A stretch of 34,439 nt of DNA from Candidatus Gastranaerophilales bacterium (GCA_944325075.1 CALUYU010000024.1:1-34439), one strand, 5' to 3'. Positions 14,993 to 24,316 are shown, counted from the stretch's first letter. Numbers and translations are program-made. Notes: a model not told the origin generated them from the sequence alone.

Positions 14993-15922
14993 ATGAAAAA
15001 GAAAATTGTTGTACTTTTTATTTTATTATGCAGCATGTTGGCGTGTGTGAATAGTGCAGAGGCATATTCCAATCAAGATAATAAAATATATAACAAGGCT
15101 TATTCCAATTTTGTCAACGGCGATTATCAGGGTTCCATAGTTCAGTTAAGAAAACTCGTAGAGAAATATCCTAATGATATGCCCATTTTTATAATGTTGG
15201 GAACTAACTATGTGATTTTAGGTGAATATGATGTTGCCGAGCAGATTTTCGGGTACATTGTAAAAACTCATCCGCAAGAGGCGGCCGGATATTCTTTGCT
15301 CGCGGATTTATATGCGGATACCGGTAATATTCCTTTTGCTGTGAAGTATTATGATAAAGTTTTGTCACTTCCGGGGGTAGATAATGAAACTATTAAGACT
15401 TCTGAAGCCAATCGAAAAAAGATTATTGATAAGCAGATTGCTTATGATAAACAAATTTCGCTCAAAGACAAAAGCATAATTGATGTTAACTTAAATCTTG
15501 ATGCTAAAAAGTGGTATAATGCATTTGCCTCCGGGAGTAAAGCAAATTGGTCAGTGGAATATGGCTTAACCGGAGAAGATGTTACTCATTATAAATGGAC
15601 AAAACTTGTTTCTGTTGATTTCTATAATAAATCATCTTATAACCTTAGCTTAGATATTGTTTATGAATTTGTAAATTCTCAAATCCGAAAACAGGCATTA
15701 TTTAACGGTTATAAAGATGCTGTAAAGAAGCTTTCCGAAGATGAAAATAATATTTATTATGAATGGTCTATACCGAATTTAAATGAATCTGAAATTGGCA
15801 GATTATATAAACACGCAAACGGTATATATTATATTCGTTATGCTGTTAGGCAAAGTTCGATTTCGGCTCAGCAAAGAGAAAGTATTTTAAAATTCTTAAA
15901 AAATGTAACCGTAAAAAAATAA
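14993..15922 (+). CDS. Secreted TPR protein, 309 aa
   Basis: A signal peptide (MKKKIVVLFILLCSMLACV, cleavage probably after NSAEA) is followed by TPR-like helices at about 30-130 (YSNFVNGDYQGSIVQLRKLV; then AGYSLLADLYADTGNIPFAVKYYDK). The last 150 residues are beta-rich with Trp and Tyr and resemble no family I know. MLAC could be read as a lipobox but fits poorly (Met at -3). It is likely periplasmic and may serve as an adaptor in envelope assembly. AGGAGG lies 7 nt before the ATG, and it is probably co-transcribed with the TPR glycosyltransferase. The strong hairpin at 15933-15964 ends the unit. Confidence 0.75.
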   Translation: MKKKIVVLFILLCSMLACVNSAEAYSNQDNKIYNKAYSNFVNGDYQGSIVQLRKLVEKYPNDMPIFIMLGTNYVILGEYDVAEQIFGYIVKTHPQEAAGYSLLADLYADTGNIPFAVKYYDKVLSLPGVDNETIKTSEANRKKIIDKQIAYDKQISLKDKSIIDVNLNLDAKKWYNAFASGSKANWSVEYGLTGEDVTHYKWTKLVSVDFYNKSSYNLSLDIVYEFVNSQIRKQALFNGYKDAVKKLSEDENNIYYEWSIPNLNESEIGRLYKHANGIYYIRYAVRQSSISAQQRESILKFLKNVTVKK

Positions 15923-15932
15923 TAGTTTAACT

Positions 15933-15964
15933 GTTCAGGGTTGAAAATTTTTTCAACCCTGAAC
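15933..15964. terminator. Long hairpin terminator
   Basis: A perfect 15-bp stem (15933-15947 with 15950-15964, arms GTTCAGGGTTGAAAA and complement) with a 2-nt loop. No long T run follows, so it may be bidirectional, serving also rarA on the minus strand. Confidence 0.6.
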
Positions 15965-15993
15965 TGCTGTTAATTTGGAAAATTCAATGAGCG

Positions 15994-16122
15994 TGTTGGG
16001 CTGAAGGCCTAACGATGAAATTTTGTTTGGGCGGAAACTCCAACCTGCATTTAACTGTGTGGGACGCATAGGAAAAAAGTTGATAAAATCCTTTATATGT
16101 TATTCTAAACTCGTTTCAGTAT
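15994..16122. repeat. Decayed copy C of the prepilin-associated repeat
   Basis: It aligns with copy A: the GTTGGGC hairpin (now mismatched), ACTGTGTGGGACGCATAGG, GTTGATAAAA and the CTAAACTCGTTTCAG core. Pairing is lost in most hairpins. No prepilin gene follows. It fills the gap between the TPR gene and rarA, and nothing else is visible there. Confidence 0.7.
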
Positions 16123-16168
16123 TAAAAACAAAGACAATGTACCTCCTCAACAGATAAAAAACAGGACA

Positions 16169-17401
16169 TTATCTTGTATATTTTTTCCCGACAAGCTCAT
16201 CAGGAAGAAACTGCTGGTCATAATCAGGAGCATCATGTGAATATACATACCCTATACCAAAACCGTATTTTGAGGCGTCCTTATAATGTGCGTCCCTCAA
16301 ATGCATTGGCGGAGGAAAGTCTTTTCCGGCTGAAATATCCCCAAGCGCCTCGTCAATGGCACAGCAAGCTTCATTGGATTTTTTTGCCCTTGCAACATAA
16401 ATTACAGCCTGAGCCAAAGGAATCCGCCCCTCAGGAAGTCCCAAAAGCTCTACAGCCTTATATGCGCTGACAGCCAAATGCAAAGCCATCGGATCCGCAT
16501 TCCCGACATCTTCTGCCGCACAAACAATTAACCGCCTTGCAATAAACCTTGGATCTTCTCCGGCAGCAATCATTTTAGCCAGATAATAAATTGCGGCGTC
16601 GGGGTCGCTTCCGCGTAAGCTTTTTTGAAATGCAGAAGCACAGTCATAGTGCTCCTGCTGAGAATATCTTGTATTCCGTTTTTGGCAAATTTCCTCTATA
16701 ATTTTGACTGATAAACTCCGTCTGTTATCTTTTAAATTCCCGGCAAAATAAGCATTTTCAACAACATTCAGTGCGTATCTGGCATCTCCCCGTGCAAGGT
16801 TAATTATGAAATCAAAAACACCGCTTTCTATATCAACCGGTAAATAGCTTTTTGCAAGATATGCAAAACCGCGTTTAATAATCTTATACATACTTTCATC
16901 GTCAATTGCATTAAGCCTTATTACCTGAACACGCGATAAAAGCGCCGGCACAACCTGGAAAGATGGATTTTCAGTAGTTGATCCTATTAAAAATAATGTT
17001 CCGTTTTCAAGATGTGGTAGAAGTGCGTCTTGCTGGGTTTTTGAATATCTGTGAATTTCGTCGATAAATAAAATTGTCTTAATACCGCTGCGTAATGACA
17101 TTTTGGCGCTTTCGACCGCTTCTTTTATCTCTTTTACTCCGGATGTAACTGCCGAAATTTCAATAAAATTTGCATTAGTTTTTGCAGCAATCAGCCGCGC
17201 GAGTGTTGTTTTTCCGCATCCGGGTGTTCCCCAAAAAATTATTGAAAAAAGTCTTTGGGTTTGAAGAAGATTTAGCAGCGGACTGTTTGGGGCAACAACA
17301 TTGCTCTGCCCCAAAAATTCATCCAATGTTTTGGGGCGCAAAATTTCAGCCAGTGGAATCTGTTTATTTTGATTTTCAAGTTCCGTAAACAAGTTGTTCA
17401 T
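16169..17401 (-). CDS. rarA: Replication-associated recombination protein A (AAA+ ATPase)
   Basis: Clamp-loader-like ATPase that acts at stalled forks and ends of duplex DNA, related to MgsA and WRNIP1. Walker A is GTPGCGKTT (58-66) and Walker B is LFIDEIH (111-117). [26 protein letters not shown] follows the Walker B as in the family. The C-terminal oligomerisation part has [13 protein letters not shown] and ending motifs such as [14 protein letters not shown]. The 410-residue length is slightly short of the E. coli protein. The ATG lacks a Shine-Dalgarno; TAAGAT lies 6 nt upstream (17408-17413). It is divergent from the solute-binding protein at 17444. Confidence 0.94.
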   Translation of the reverse strand: MNNLFTELENQNKQIPLAEILRPKTLDEFLGQSNVVAPNSPLLNLLQTQRLFSIIFWGTPGCGKTTLARLIAAKTNANFIEISAVTSGVKEIKEAVESAKMSLRSGIKTILFIDEIHRYSKTQQDALLPHLENGTLFLIGSTTENPSFQVVPALLSRVQVIRLNAIDDESMYKIIKRGFAYLAKSYLPVDIESGVFDFIINLARGDARYALNVVENAYFAGNLKDNRRSLSVKIIEEICQKRNTRYSQQEHYDCASAFQKSLRGSDPDAAIYYLAKMIAAGEDPRFIARRLIVCAAEDVGNADPMALHLAVSAYKAVELLGLPEGRIPLAQAVIYVARAKKSNEACCAIDEALGDISAGKDFPPPMHLRDAHYKDASKYGFGIGYVYSHDAPDYDQQFLPDELVGKKYTR

Positions 17402-17407
17402 AGTATA

Positions 17408-17413
17408 ATCTTA
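17408..17413 (-). promoter_or_regulatory. -10-like hexamer before rarA
   Basis: TAAGAT on the minus strand, 6 nt before the ATG. It is a weaker match than the other leaderless-type starts. Confidence 0.35.
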
Positions 17414-17443
17414 TCATGGATTTTATAAAAAATCAGGGGGATT

Positions 17444-18679
17444 ATGAATAAAAAATTTGTTTTTAAAATTGTATCAGGACTGGTAATTATTGCATTAGCG
17501 GCTCTTTTTTGTCTGAAAACCTTTACAAAACCGCAGGATGAGAATGACGTAATCTTTTGGACACTACAGATGAGCGATTTTTCGGATTATATAACCGGCG
17601 TAATATCGGAGTTTGAAAAAGAAAATCCTGATATTAAAATAAGATGGATTGATATACCGTTTTCAGAGGGAGAAAAAAGAACTCTTGCAACTGTTTTAAG
17701 TGATAATCCGCCTGATCTGATAAATTTAAATCCGGATTTTTCAACAACTCTTGCGCAAAAGGGGGCGTTATATGAAATTCCTTCTGAAAATACTAAGCAG
17801 TATAACAGGGCGATAATTAATTCGTTGAAATATAACGGGAAATTATACTCACTTCCGTGGTACGCAACATCTGCTGTTACAATATACAACAGAGATTTAG
17901 CAGAAAAGGCGGGTGTGAAAGTTCCAAAAAATTATGAACAGCTGGGAGAAATTGCCGGTACTGTTAAATCAAAAACGGGGGCATACGTGTTCCTGCCAAA
18001 TATAACAGAAAACGATACAATGTTGAAAATTCTTAATAAGTACGGAATAAATTCGCCTGAGACAATTACGAGCCAGCGGTCTATTGAGGTATTTGATTAC
18101 TTCAAAAATTTATATACAAGCGGACTTATTCCCAAAGAATCAATAACACAAACCCACAGGGAAGCGCTTGAAAAATATATGTCTGAAAATATTTTGTTGT
18201 TTCAGGCCGGCGCAAATTTCCTGAATATGATTAGGGAAAATGCACCATCTACATATGCACATACCGATGTTGCCCCGCAGCTTAAAGGCATGCTCGGGCA
18301 AAATGATTTTTCACTAATGAATTTTGTTATTCCTTTACGTGCTAAACATAAAGATGAAGCCGTTAAATTTGCTCTATTTTTGACAAATGATAAAAATCAG
18401 CTGGAACTTGCCAAACTTACAAATGTTATCGCCGTTAATAAAAAAACATTAGAAAATGATTTTTATACAAAATATCCGGAAGGTGATCTTACTGCTAAAG
18501 CAAGGGTTATAAGTGCGCAGCAGCTGAACAAAGTAGAACCGGTTCTAAAATCATCCCAAAACCAAAAGGATATAAATAATTTGGTTAACTCGGCTGTACA
18601 AAAAATTCTTTTAAATCAGGGCGATACAAAACAAATACTTGAAAAACTCGCCAAGGATTGGGAAGATTTACTTAAATAA
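17444..18679 (+). CDS. Extracellular solute-binding protein (family 1, sugar-type), orphan
   Basis: The protein has 411 residues. The N-terminus has a hydrophobic segment (FKIVSGLVIIALAALFCL) with no clean lipobox, so it may be a membrane-anchored or cleaved signal. The body matches ABC sugar-binding proteins: VIFWTLQMSD; FEKENPDIKIRWIDIPF; NPPDLINLNPDF; LPWYATSAVTIYNRDLAEKAG; and a hinge region with EAVKFALFLTNDKNQLELAK. It would capture a carbohydrate outside the membrane for an importer. No permease or ATPase gene is adjacent, so the transporter must lie elsewhere. GGGGG lies 5 nt before the ATG. Confidence 0.85.
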   Translation: MNKKFVFKIVSGLVIIALAALFCLKTFTKPQDENDVIFWTLQMSDFSDYITGVISEFEKENPDIKIRWIDIPFSEGEKRTLATVLSDNPPDLINLNPDFSTTLAQKGALYEIPSENTKQYNRAIINSLKYNGKLYSLPWYATSAVTIYNRDLAEKAGVKVPKNYEQLGEIAGTVKSKTGAYVFLPNITENDTMLKILNKYGINSPETITSQRSIEVFDYFKNLYTSGLIPKESITQTHREALEKYMSENILLFQAGANFLNMIRENAPSTYAHTDVAPQLKGMLGQNDFSLMNFVIPLRAKHKDEAVKFALFLTNDKNQLELAKLTNVIAVNKKTLENDFYTKYPEGDLTAKARVISAQQLNKVEPVLKSSQNQKDINNLVNSAVQKILLNQGDTKQILEKLAKDWEDLLK

Positions 18680-18693
18680 ATTTAACATGTTAC

Positions 18694-18721
18694 TTGATTT
18701 TTATCTTGTTTAAGATATTAT
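18694..18721 (+). promoter_or_regulatory. Promoter of rpmB
   Basis: TTGATT (18694-18699), a 16-nt spacer and TATTAT (18716-18721), about 38 nt before the rpmB ATG. Confidence 0.55.
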
Positions 18722-18759
18722 GAAAGTACACTAACTAGCTAGAAAAGGAAAAGAAAATC

Positions 18760-18948
18760 ATGGCAAAACATTGTGAAATATGCGGTAAAACACCGATTAA
18801 AGCAGCGAAATTAACATTCTCGCATAAACAAATTGTTCATACTCAGGAACCTAATTTACAATCAGTTAAGGCTCTTGTAAATGGTCAGCCTAAAAGAATT
18901 AGAGTTTGTACTTCTTGCTTAAAAGCAGGTAAAGTTCAAAAAGCTTAA
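18760..18948 (+). CDS. rpmB: 50S ribosomal protein L28
   Basis: Small basic protein of the large ribosomal subunit, 62 residues. MAKHCEICGKTP.......LTFSHK is the family start. Zinc-type Cys pairs are kept: Cys5/Cys8 and Cys50/Cys53. KRIRVCTSCLKAGKV is the usual C-terminal motif. AAAGGAAAAGA supplies a Shine-Dalgarno. The gene stands alone with its own promoter (18694-18721) and terminator (18984-19015). Confidence 0.96.
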   Translation: MAKHCEICGKTPIKAAKLTFSHKQIVHTQEPNLQSVKALVNGQPKRIRVCTSCLKAGKVQKA

Positions 18949-18983
18949 TTCCTGAAACAAAATGTTTAAATTTAAAACAAATT

Positions 18984-19015
18984 AAAACCATAAAACTTCA
19001 TTGTTTTGTGGTTTT
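18984..19015 (+). terminator. Intrinsic terminator of rpmB
   Basis: A 13-bp stem (AAAACCATAAAAC with its complement, one G.U) with a 6-nt loop. The stem ends in and is followed by T-rich sequence. Confidence 0.75.
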
Positions 19016-19154
19016 GTTTATATATATTGTCTCTATGTCTGGCTGGTAGTTTTAAAATGCTGAATGAAATGTCTTACTCTATATCTTTTGATAATAGCAG
19101 TAGGATAATTAATATAATAGGTAAAAAATCCGGTTCAATTACAGCTATTTGGTA

Positions 19155-19976
19155 TCACGATATAGAAATTCTTGTCTTAAGATAAAATTTAACCCGCTTA
19201 AAACACATAAGAATTGTTGATATTATTATAAATATCAAAAGTTTTATATTCCATGGATTTTTTTTAAGTATAAGGCCATATGCACTTATATTGGCAAATT
19301 TAAACTTTATATGTCCTTTCCGGCTGACATAACTTTGAGCGTGCTGGCGCCACAGTGTTAAAGGGGCAGCCAGATAGTAAAAATCGGTCTTAGCGGCAAT
19401 CTGGATGTATAAATACCAGTCAAAAAGCTTGTCTATGGGGCTGTTGAAGTCTACACTCTCCAGTAAATCCCGTTTAACCATCACAGATGACATCGTAAGT
19501 AAAGGGTTTTCATAGCCGAATGAATAAAACATATTTTGAGGAAATTTTTTTGAATTATTTTTTTTGACAATTCCCGCGAACCTTTCCATTGCTTGCACTG
19601 CATTCTCTCCAAAAAATTCAACCCCATTATAAATTAAGCCGGAGTTAGGATATTTATCTGCAATTTCAAGTTTCTTTTGAAGATAATCTTCCTTCCATAA
19701 ATCATCGCTTTCCAAAAATGCAACCCAATCTCCTGAGGCCGCAAGCAAACCGATTTGAATCGATTTTGCAAGTCCCTGATTTTCATAGTTTCTGATAAGT
19801 TTTATCCTGCTGTCAGAATTTGCATATTCCATAATTATCTCAACGGAATTATCGGCTGAACCGTCGTCTATGATTATCATTTCCCAATCATTATATTTTT
19901 GGTTTAAGACCGAATTTATAGTATCTTTTAGATACTGAGCGTAATTATAGCTTGTTAAGATAACAGATACTTTCAT
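19155..19976 (-). CDS. Family 2 glycosyltransferase
   Basis: The protein has 273 residues. MKVSVILTSYNYAQYL opens the GT-A fold. IIIDDGSADNS (35-44) is the nucleotide-sugar site, and AFLESDDLW (87-95) provides the metal-binding acidic motif. A short hydrophobic stretch near the C-terminus (about 243-260) and a basic end suggest membrane association. Such enzymes add sugars to lipid-linked or surface glycans; donor and acceptor are unknown. The ATG has TAAAAT 6 nt upstream (19983-19988) and no Shine-Dalgarno. It stands alone, downstream of ileS on the same strand with a 179-nt gap. Confidence 0.88.
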   Translation of the reverse strand: MKVSVILTSYNYAQYLKDTINSVLNQKYNDWEMIIIDDGSADNSVEIIMEYANSDSRIKLIRNYENQGLAKSIQIGLLAASGDWVAFLESDDLWKEDYLQKKLEIADKYPNSGLIYNGVEFFGENAVQAMERFAGIVKKNNSKKFPQNMFYSFGYENPLLTMSSVMVKRDLLESVDFNSPIDKLFDWYLYIQIAAKTDFYYLAAPLTLWRQHAQSYVSRKGHIKFKFANISAYGLILKKNPWNIKLLIFIIISTILMCFKRVKFYLKTRISIS

Positions 19977-19982
19977 ACAGGT

Positions 19983-19988
19983 ATTTTA
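19983..19988 (-). promoter_or_regulatory. -10 hexamer, leaderless-type start of the GT2 gene
   Basis: TAAAAT on the minus strand, 6 nt before the ATG. Confidence 0.5.
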
Positions 19989-20060
19989 ACATGAATATCA
20001 GCAGTGCAAAAATAGTCGCAAATAACTTTCCGGTCCTTTCAATCCAACCGCTAATTTGCA

Positions 20061-20144
20061 CAAAATAAACGGGGTTTTAATTTTAAGAACTGTTATCCTA
20101 ATATAATTATTGTTTTTACGGATAAGTTCACCCCGCCTATTTTG
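20061..20144. other. Large imperfect stem-loop between ileS and the GT2 gene
   Basis: Bases 20061-20075 (CAAAATAAACGGGGT) pair with 20130-20144 with two mismatches. Inside, GAAC..TATCC (20087-20098) pairs with GGATAAGTTC (20120-20129). It may be the ileS terminator region, a 5' leader of the glycosyltransferase, or a palindromic repeat remnant. No T run adjoins it. Confidence 0.4.
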
Positions 20145-20155
20145 TATTCAAAAAT

Positions 20156-22972
20156 TTATACCTGCTTAATAGCGTCGGAACAATCTTTACAAATTCCTTC
20201 CTGATCTAATGTTCTGTATTTCCAGCAGCGCGCACATTTTTCTCCCTCTGCTGCTGCAACCCATACAACATAATCATCTTCTCTATATTCGTTCATAACA
20301 TTTTCCGGTTTTTTATCCGTAATATATGCCTGCGAAACGATAAAGATATCAGCAAGATCTTTTTCATTTGCCTTTAAAATTTCATTGTCTTTTACATTTA
20401 CATAAACAGAAACTTCCAGGGCACTTCCGACCTTTTTGTCTGCTCTTAAAGGTTCTATTGCACGGCTTACTACTTCACGGGATTTTAAGATTTTTGTGAA
20501 ATCCTGCTCTAATTTTTCATTATGCCATTCAGGGTGATTTGCAGGCCAGTCGGTTAAAAGTACGCTTTCCAATCCGCCTTTTTGACAATCAGGCATGTTC
20601 ATCCAGATGTCTTCAGCCTGATGCGGCATTACCGGTACAAGTATTCTTACTAATGTTTGTAATGTTTCATACAATACAGTCTGGCAAGCTCGTCTTGACA
20701 GAGACTTTTTACCGGCAGTATATAATCTGTCCTTTACTATATCAAGATAGAACGAACTTAAATCTACTGCTGCAAAATTTTGAAGGTTCTGGAAGTATTT
20801 GTAAAATTCATAATTTTCAAATGCCTCCGTTACTGTTGTGATAAGCTGGTTAAGCTTATGCAGTGCAAATTTATCAATAGGTTTTAAATCTTTATAATCT
20901 ACAAGGTCTTTTTCAGGGTCAAAGTCATATAAGTTTCCACACAAAAATCTTGCAGTATTTCTTGTCTTTTTAAAGATTTCTGTTAGCTGCTTAATGATAT
21001 TATCTCCTATTTTTGTATCATTTCTGTAGTCTACAGAGGCGGCCCAGAGTCTTAAAATATCTGCTCCGTAATTTTTGATAATATCATCAGGTCTAATATA
21101 ATTCCCTAAAGATTTTGACATTTTTCTTCCGTCTTCACCAAAAACAAAACCATGGGTTAATACCGTTTTGTAAGGCGCTTTCCCCTGAGTTGCAATAGAT
21201 GTTAAAAGGGATGACTGGAACCATCCTCTGTGCTGGTCAGAACCCTCAAGGTACATATCAACAGGTGTATGCCCTAAAATATCCGACCGTTTTTCCACGA
21301 CCGCTCTCCAGCTTATTCCGGAATCAAACCATACATCCATTATATCGTTTTCTTTTTTGAAATGATTCTTTCCGCATTTAGGGCATACAAAACCTTTAGG
21401 GAGCAGCTCTTCAGGGCTTAATTTTATCCACGCATCAGAACTTTCCTTTTCAAATATTGCGGCAATATGCTCAATTGTCTCATCTGTAACAATAACTTCC
21501 CCGCAATCTTCACAGTAAAATACCGGAATAGGAACGCCCCATGCACGTTGTCTAGAAATACACCAGTCCGTACGTCCTGCAACCATGTTTGAAATTCTTG
21601 CTTCTCCGCCTGCAGGAATCCATTTTACATCTTTAATTGCATCAAGGGTCTTGTCTCTGAATTTATCAACTTTTACAAACCATTGCGGTGTTGCTCTGTA
21701 TATTACCGGATTTTTACATCTCCAGCAGTGTGGGTAACTGTGGTTTATATCTTGTTGAGCAAGAAGTGCTCCGCATTTTTGAAGTTTATCTATTACAACA
21801 GCATTACCCTTGTAATATGGAAGACCTTCTAAGTCTTTGTCGTTAACTACTTCTGTCCATATGCCTTTGCTATCAAGCGGTGAAAATACTTCAATACCAT
21901 ATCTGCATCCGACTTCATAGTCCTCAAGACCATGTCCCGGAGCTGTATGTACAGAACCGGTTCCGGCATCAAGGGTGACATGTTCTCCTAAAATAATAGG
22001 TGATTTGCGATTGAACAGAGGGTGTTCTGTGTTTAAGAGTTCCAAATCATTCCCCTTGCATTCTCCTATAACCTTAATATCCTTTTCTTCCCAGCCGACA
22101 TCTGCAAGGAAATGGCCCAATAAGCCTTGTGCGGCAATATATACATCCCCTTTATAGTCAAAGAACGTATAATCAAATCGCGGATGTACACTTATCGCCA
22201 TGTTGGAAGGAATTGTCCAAGGAGTAGTTGTCCAGATTACTGCATAAATATCTTTCCCTGAGGCTGACGGAATTATTTGATTTATTTTTTTTGTTGAGTC
22301 CTCATCAAATTTAAATCTTACGTAAATTGAAGTAGATGTGTGATCTGCATATTCAACTTCAGCCTCGGCAAGTGCTGTTTCGCAAGAGGCACACCAATAA
22401 ACCGGTTTTAATCCTTTTTCAATATATCCCTTTTTGTACATTTCTCCAAAAACTCTTACCTGTTCGGCTTCATATTCAGGAGCTATTGTTAAGTAAGGAT
22501 TATCCCAGTCTCCAAGAACACCCAATCGTTTGAATTCTTTTTCCTGGCCTTTAAGATTTTTATGTGCAAATTCGCGGCATTTTTCTCTTAATTCTGCCGG
22601 CGTAATTGCGTTTTTTCCGCCTTTTATATTTTTTACCACGGCGTTTTCAATCGGAAGGCCATGACCGTCATATCCGGGTACATACGGCGTATAATAACCG
22701 GCTTGCGCTTTATATTTAAGAAGAATATCTTTAAGTATTTTATTGAGAGCGGTTCCGACGTGAATCTTTTCCGAGCTTAAATACGGAGGACCGTCATGCA
22801 GGATGAATTTATTTGTTTTATCACGATTGTCAATAATCTTTTCATAAATGTTATTTTCTTCCCAGAATTTTTGAATTTCTAATTCGCGTACAGTTGCATT
22901 GGCTCTCATTGCCAAAGAGGTTTGAGGTAAATTCAAAGTGTCTTTAAATTCTATTTTGACGTCATTACTCAT
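20156..22972 (-). CDS. ileS: Isoleucyl-tRNA synthetase
   Basis: Charges tRNA-Ile with isoleucine and edits valine. The protein has 938 residues, as in bacterial type I enzymes. HVGT (71-74) is the HIGH signature and KMSKSLGN (near 617) the second class I motif. The CP1 editing domain has TTPWTIPSN. The C-terminal zinc site appears as CARC then CKDC at about 911-930. The gene starts 4 nt after the symporter stop, with an AAGG-type Shine-Dalgarno inside that spacing, so the two are probably co-transcribed. No T-box leader is visible before the operon, which has only an 83-nt gap. Confidence 0.97.
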   Translation of the reverse strand: MSNDVKIEFKDTLNLPQTSLAMRANATVRELEIQKFWEENNIYEKIIDNRDKTNKFILHDGPPYLSSEKIHVGTALNKILKDILLKYKAQAGYYTPYVPGYDGHGLPIENAVVKNIKGGKNAITPAELREKCREFAHKNLKGQEKEFKRLGVLGDWDNPYLTIAPEYEAEQVRVFGEMYKKGYIEKGLKPVYWCASCETALAEAEVEYADHTSTSIYVRFKFDEDSTKKINQIIPSASGKDIYAVIWTTTPWTIPSNMAISVHPRFDYTFFDYKGDVYIAAQGLLGHFLADVGWEEKDIKVIGECKGNDLELLNTEHPLFNRKSPIILGEHVTLDAGTGSVHTAPGHGLEDYEVGCRYGIEVFSPLDSKGIWTEVVNDKDLEGLPYYKGNAVVIDKLQKCGALLAQQDINHSYPHCWRCKNPVIYRATPQWFVKVDKFRDKTLDAIKDVKWIPAGGEARISNMVAGRTDWCISRQRAWGVPIPVFYCEDCGEVIVTDETIEHIAAIFEKESSDAWIKLSPEELLPKGFVCPKCGKNHFKKENDIMDVWFDSGISWRAVVEKRSDILGHTPVDMYLEGSDQHRGWFQSSLLTSIATQGKAPYKTVLTHGFVFGEDGRKMSKSLGNYIRPDDIIKNYGADILRLWAASVDYRNDTKIGDNIIKQLTEIFKKTRNTARFLCGNLYDFDPEKDLVDYKDLKPIDKFALHKLNQLITTVTEAFENYEFYKYFQNLQNFAAVDLSSFYLDIVKDRLYTAGKKSLSRRACQTVLYETLQTLVRILVPVMPHQAEDIWMNMPDCQKGGLESVLLTDWPANHPEWHNEKLEQDFTKILKSREVVSRAIEPLRADKKVGSALEVSVYVNVKDNEILKANEKDLADIFIVSQAYITDKKPENVMNEYREDDYVVWVAAAEGEKCARCWKYRTLDQEGICKDCSDAIKQV

Positions 22973-22976
22973 CTTT

Positions 22977-24299
22977 TTATCCTTCTTTAATTTTTTCTGT
23001 AACTATATCTTTATCGGGGAAATTCCCTATTTCATTTTCAATACTTTCGGCAATATCCCGGCGTACAAATTCTCTCATCTTTTTATAATCAAAAACATTT
23101 TCCCATCTTGCAATTACAACTGTTGCAACACAGTTCCCGATAAGGTTTACGGTTGTTCTGCCCATGTCAAGAATTTGGTCTATTCCAAGGAGTATTGCAA
23201 CCCCTAATACTGGGATATTAAAGCTTGCTAGTGTCCCGGCAAGCACGATTAACGACGCCCTTGGAACTCCGGCAACCCCTTTACTTGTGAGCATTAATGC
23301 AAGCATAATTATAATCTGCTGGTTTAAATCAAGATTAATTCCAACCAGCTGGGAGGAAAATATAACTGCCATAGCCAGATACAAAGTGCTTCCGTCAAGG
23401 TTAAAAGTATATCCGGTTGGCATTACAAAACCTACTATGTTTTTAGGAACCCCGAATCTTTCCATAATTTCCATTGCTTTAGGAAATGCAGCTTCTGAGC
23501 TTGCTGTTGTAAATGCCAGCAGAGCGGGTTCCTGCAAAGCTCTTATCAAACTTCTGAAAGAAATTTTTACGATTTTGCATACAATAAACAATACCAGTAC
23601 TACAAAAACCGCAAATGCAATATATAATGCTCCGATTACCTTGCAATAATTTTTTAATACTGAAAGGCCGTTTGCGCCTATTGTTGCCGCAATTGCTCCG
23701 AAAATCCCTAAAGGTGCAAAGTACATAACATATTCAGTAAACTTAAACATAATCTGGGATACAGAATTTAGAACATCTAAGACCGGTCTGGCTTTATCTT
23801 TGCAGGCACAAATGGCAATAGAAAAGAATATTGAAAATACTACTATTTGTAATAAGTTTCCCTGAGCCATTGCATCAATGATACTTGTGGGGAAGATATT
23901 CGTAATCATCTCGCCTACAGATGTATGGGCATGCGTTGCAGCCATTAAACCTGCGGTCTGCATTTGTAGGGCATGTTCGGATGTTCCTGCTACAAATCCC
24001 ACGCCCGGTTTAAATACATTCGCCATTCCCAGCCCGATTATTAATGCAAGGGTAGTTACAACCTCAAAATATACTAAAGTTTTAAGTCCTATTTTCCCTA
24101 AGCTTTTAGCATCTCCATGTCCTGCTATCCCTACTACTAATGTTGAGAATAACAACGGTGCAATAATCATTTTTACCATTCGCAAAAATATTGCTGCAAA
24201 CGGGTGCATTTTTACTGCAAAATTCGGGGCAAACTGTCCTACAATAATTCCCAAAATAAGTGCTAAAAATATAAGGGCTGTTAATTTGGAATGTTTCAA
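22977..24299 (-). CDS. Dicarboxylate/amino acid:cation symporter (DAACS family)
   Basis: Inner-membrane carrier for glutamate, aspartate or C4-dicarboxylates driven by Na+ or H+. The protein has 440 residues with about eight helices and two re-entrant loops. Family signatures are present: FTTASSEAAFPKAM (serine-rich loop HP1), PTGYTFNLDGSTLYLAMA (TM7) and TSKGVAGVPRASLIVL (HP2). The start is TTG at 24299, chosen because GAGG precedes it by 7 nt and TM1 begins just after; no ATG fits. TATAAT lies 17 nt upstream (24317-24322). ileS follows 4 nt after the stop. Which substrate is used cannot be decided from sequence alone. Confidence 0.92.
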   Translation of the reverse strand: MKHSKLTALIFLALILGIIVGQFAPNFAVKMHPFAAIFLRMVKMIIAPLLFSTLVVGIAGHGDAKSLGKIGLKTLVYFEVVTTLALIIGLGMANVFKPGVGFVAGTSEHALQMQTAGLMAATHAHTSVGEMITNIFPTSIIDAMAQGNLLQIVVFSIFFSIAICACKDKARPVLDVLNSVSQIMFKFTEYVMYFAPLGIFGAIAATIGANGLSVLKNYCKVIGALYIAFAVFVVLVLFIVCKIVKISFRSLIRALQEPALLAFTTASSEAAFPKAMEIMERFGVPKNIVGFVMPTGYTFNLDGSTLYLAMAVIFSSQLVGINLDLNQQIIIMLALMLTSKGVAGVPRASLIVLAGTLASFNIPVLGVAILLGIDQILDMGRTTVNLIGNCVATVVIARWENVFDYKKMREFVRRDIAESIENEIGNFPDKDIVTEKIKEG

Positions 24300-24316
24300 T
24301 TCGGTACCTCAATAGG

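Noticed and set aside
19057-19185. A 42-residue plus-strand frame after rpmB
   Set aside because: No Shine-Dalgarno, overlaps the 3' end of the glycosyltransferase gene and lies after the rpmB terminator; probably chance.
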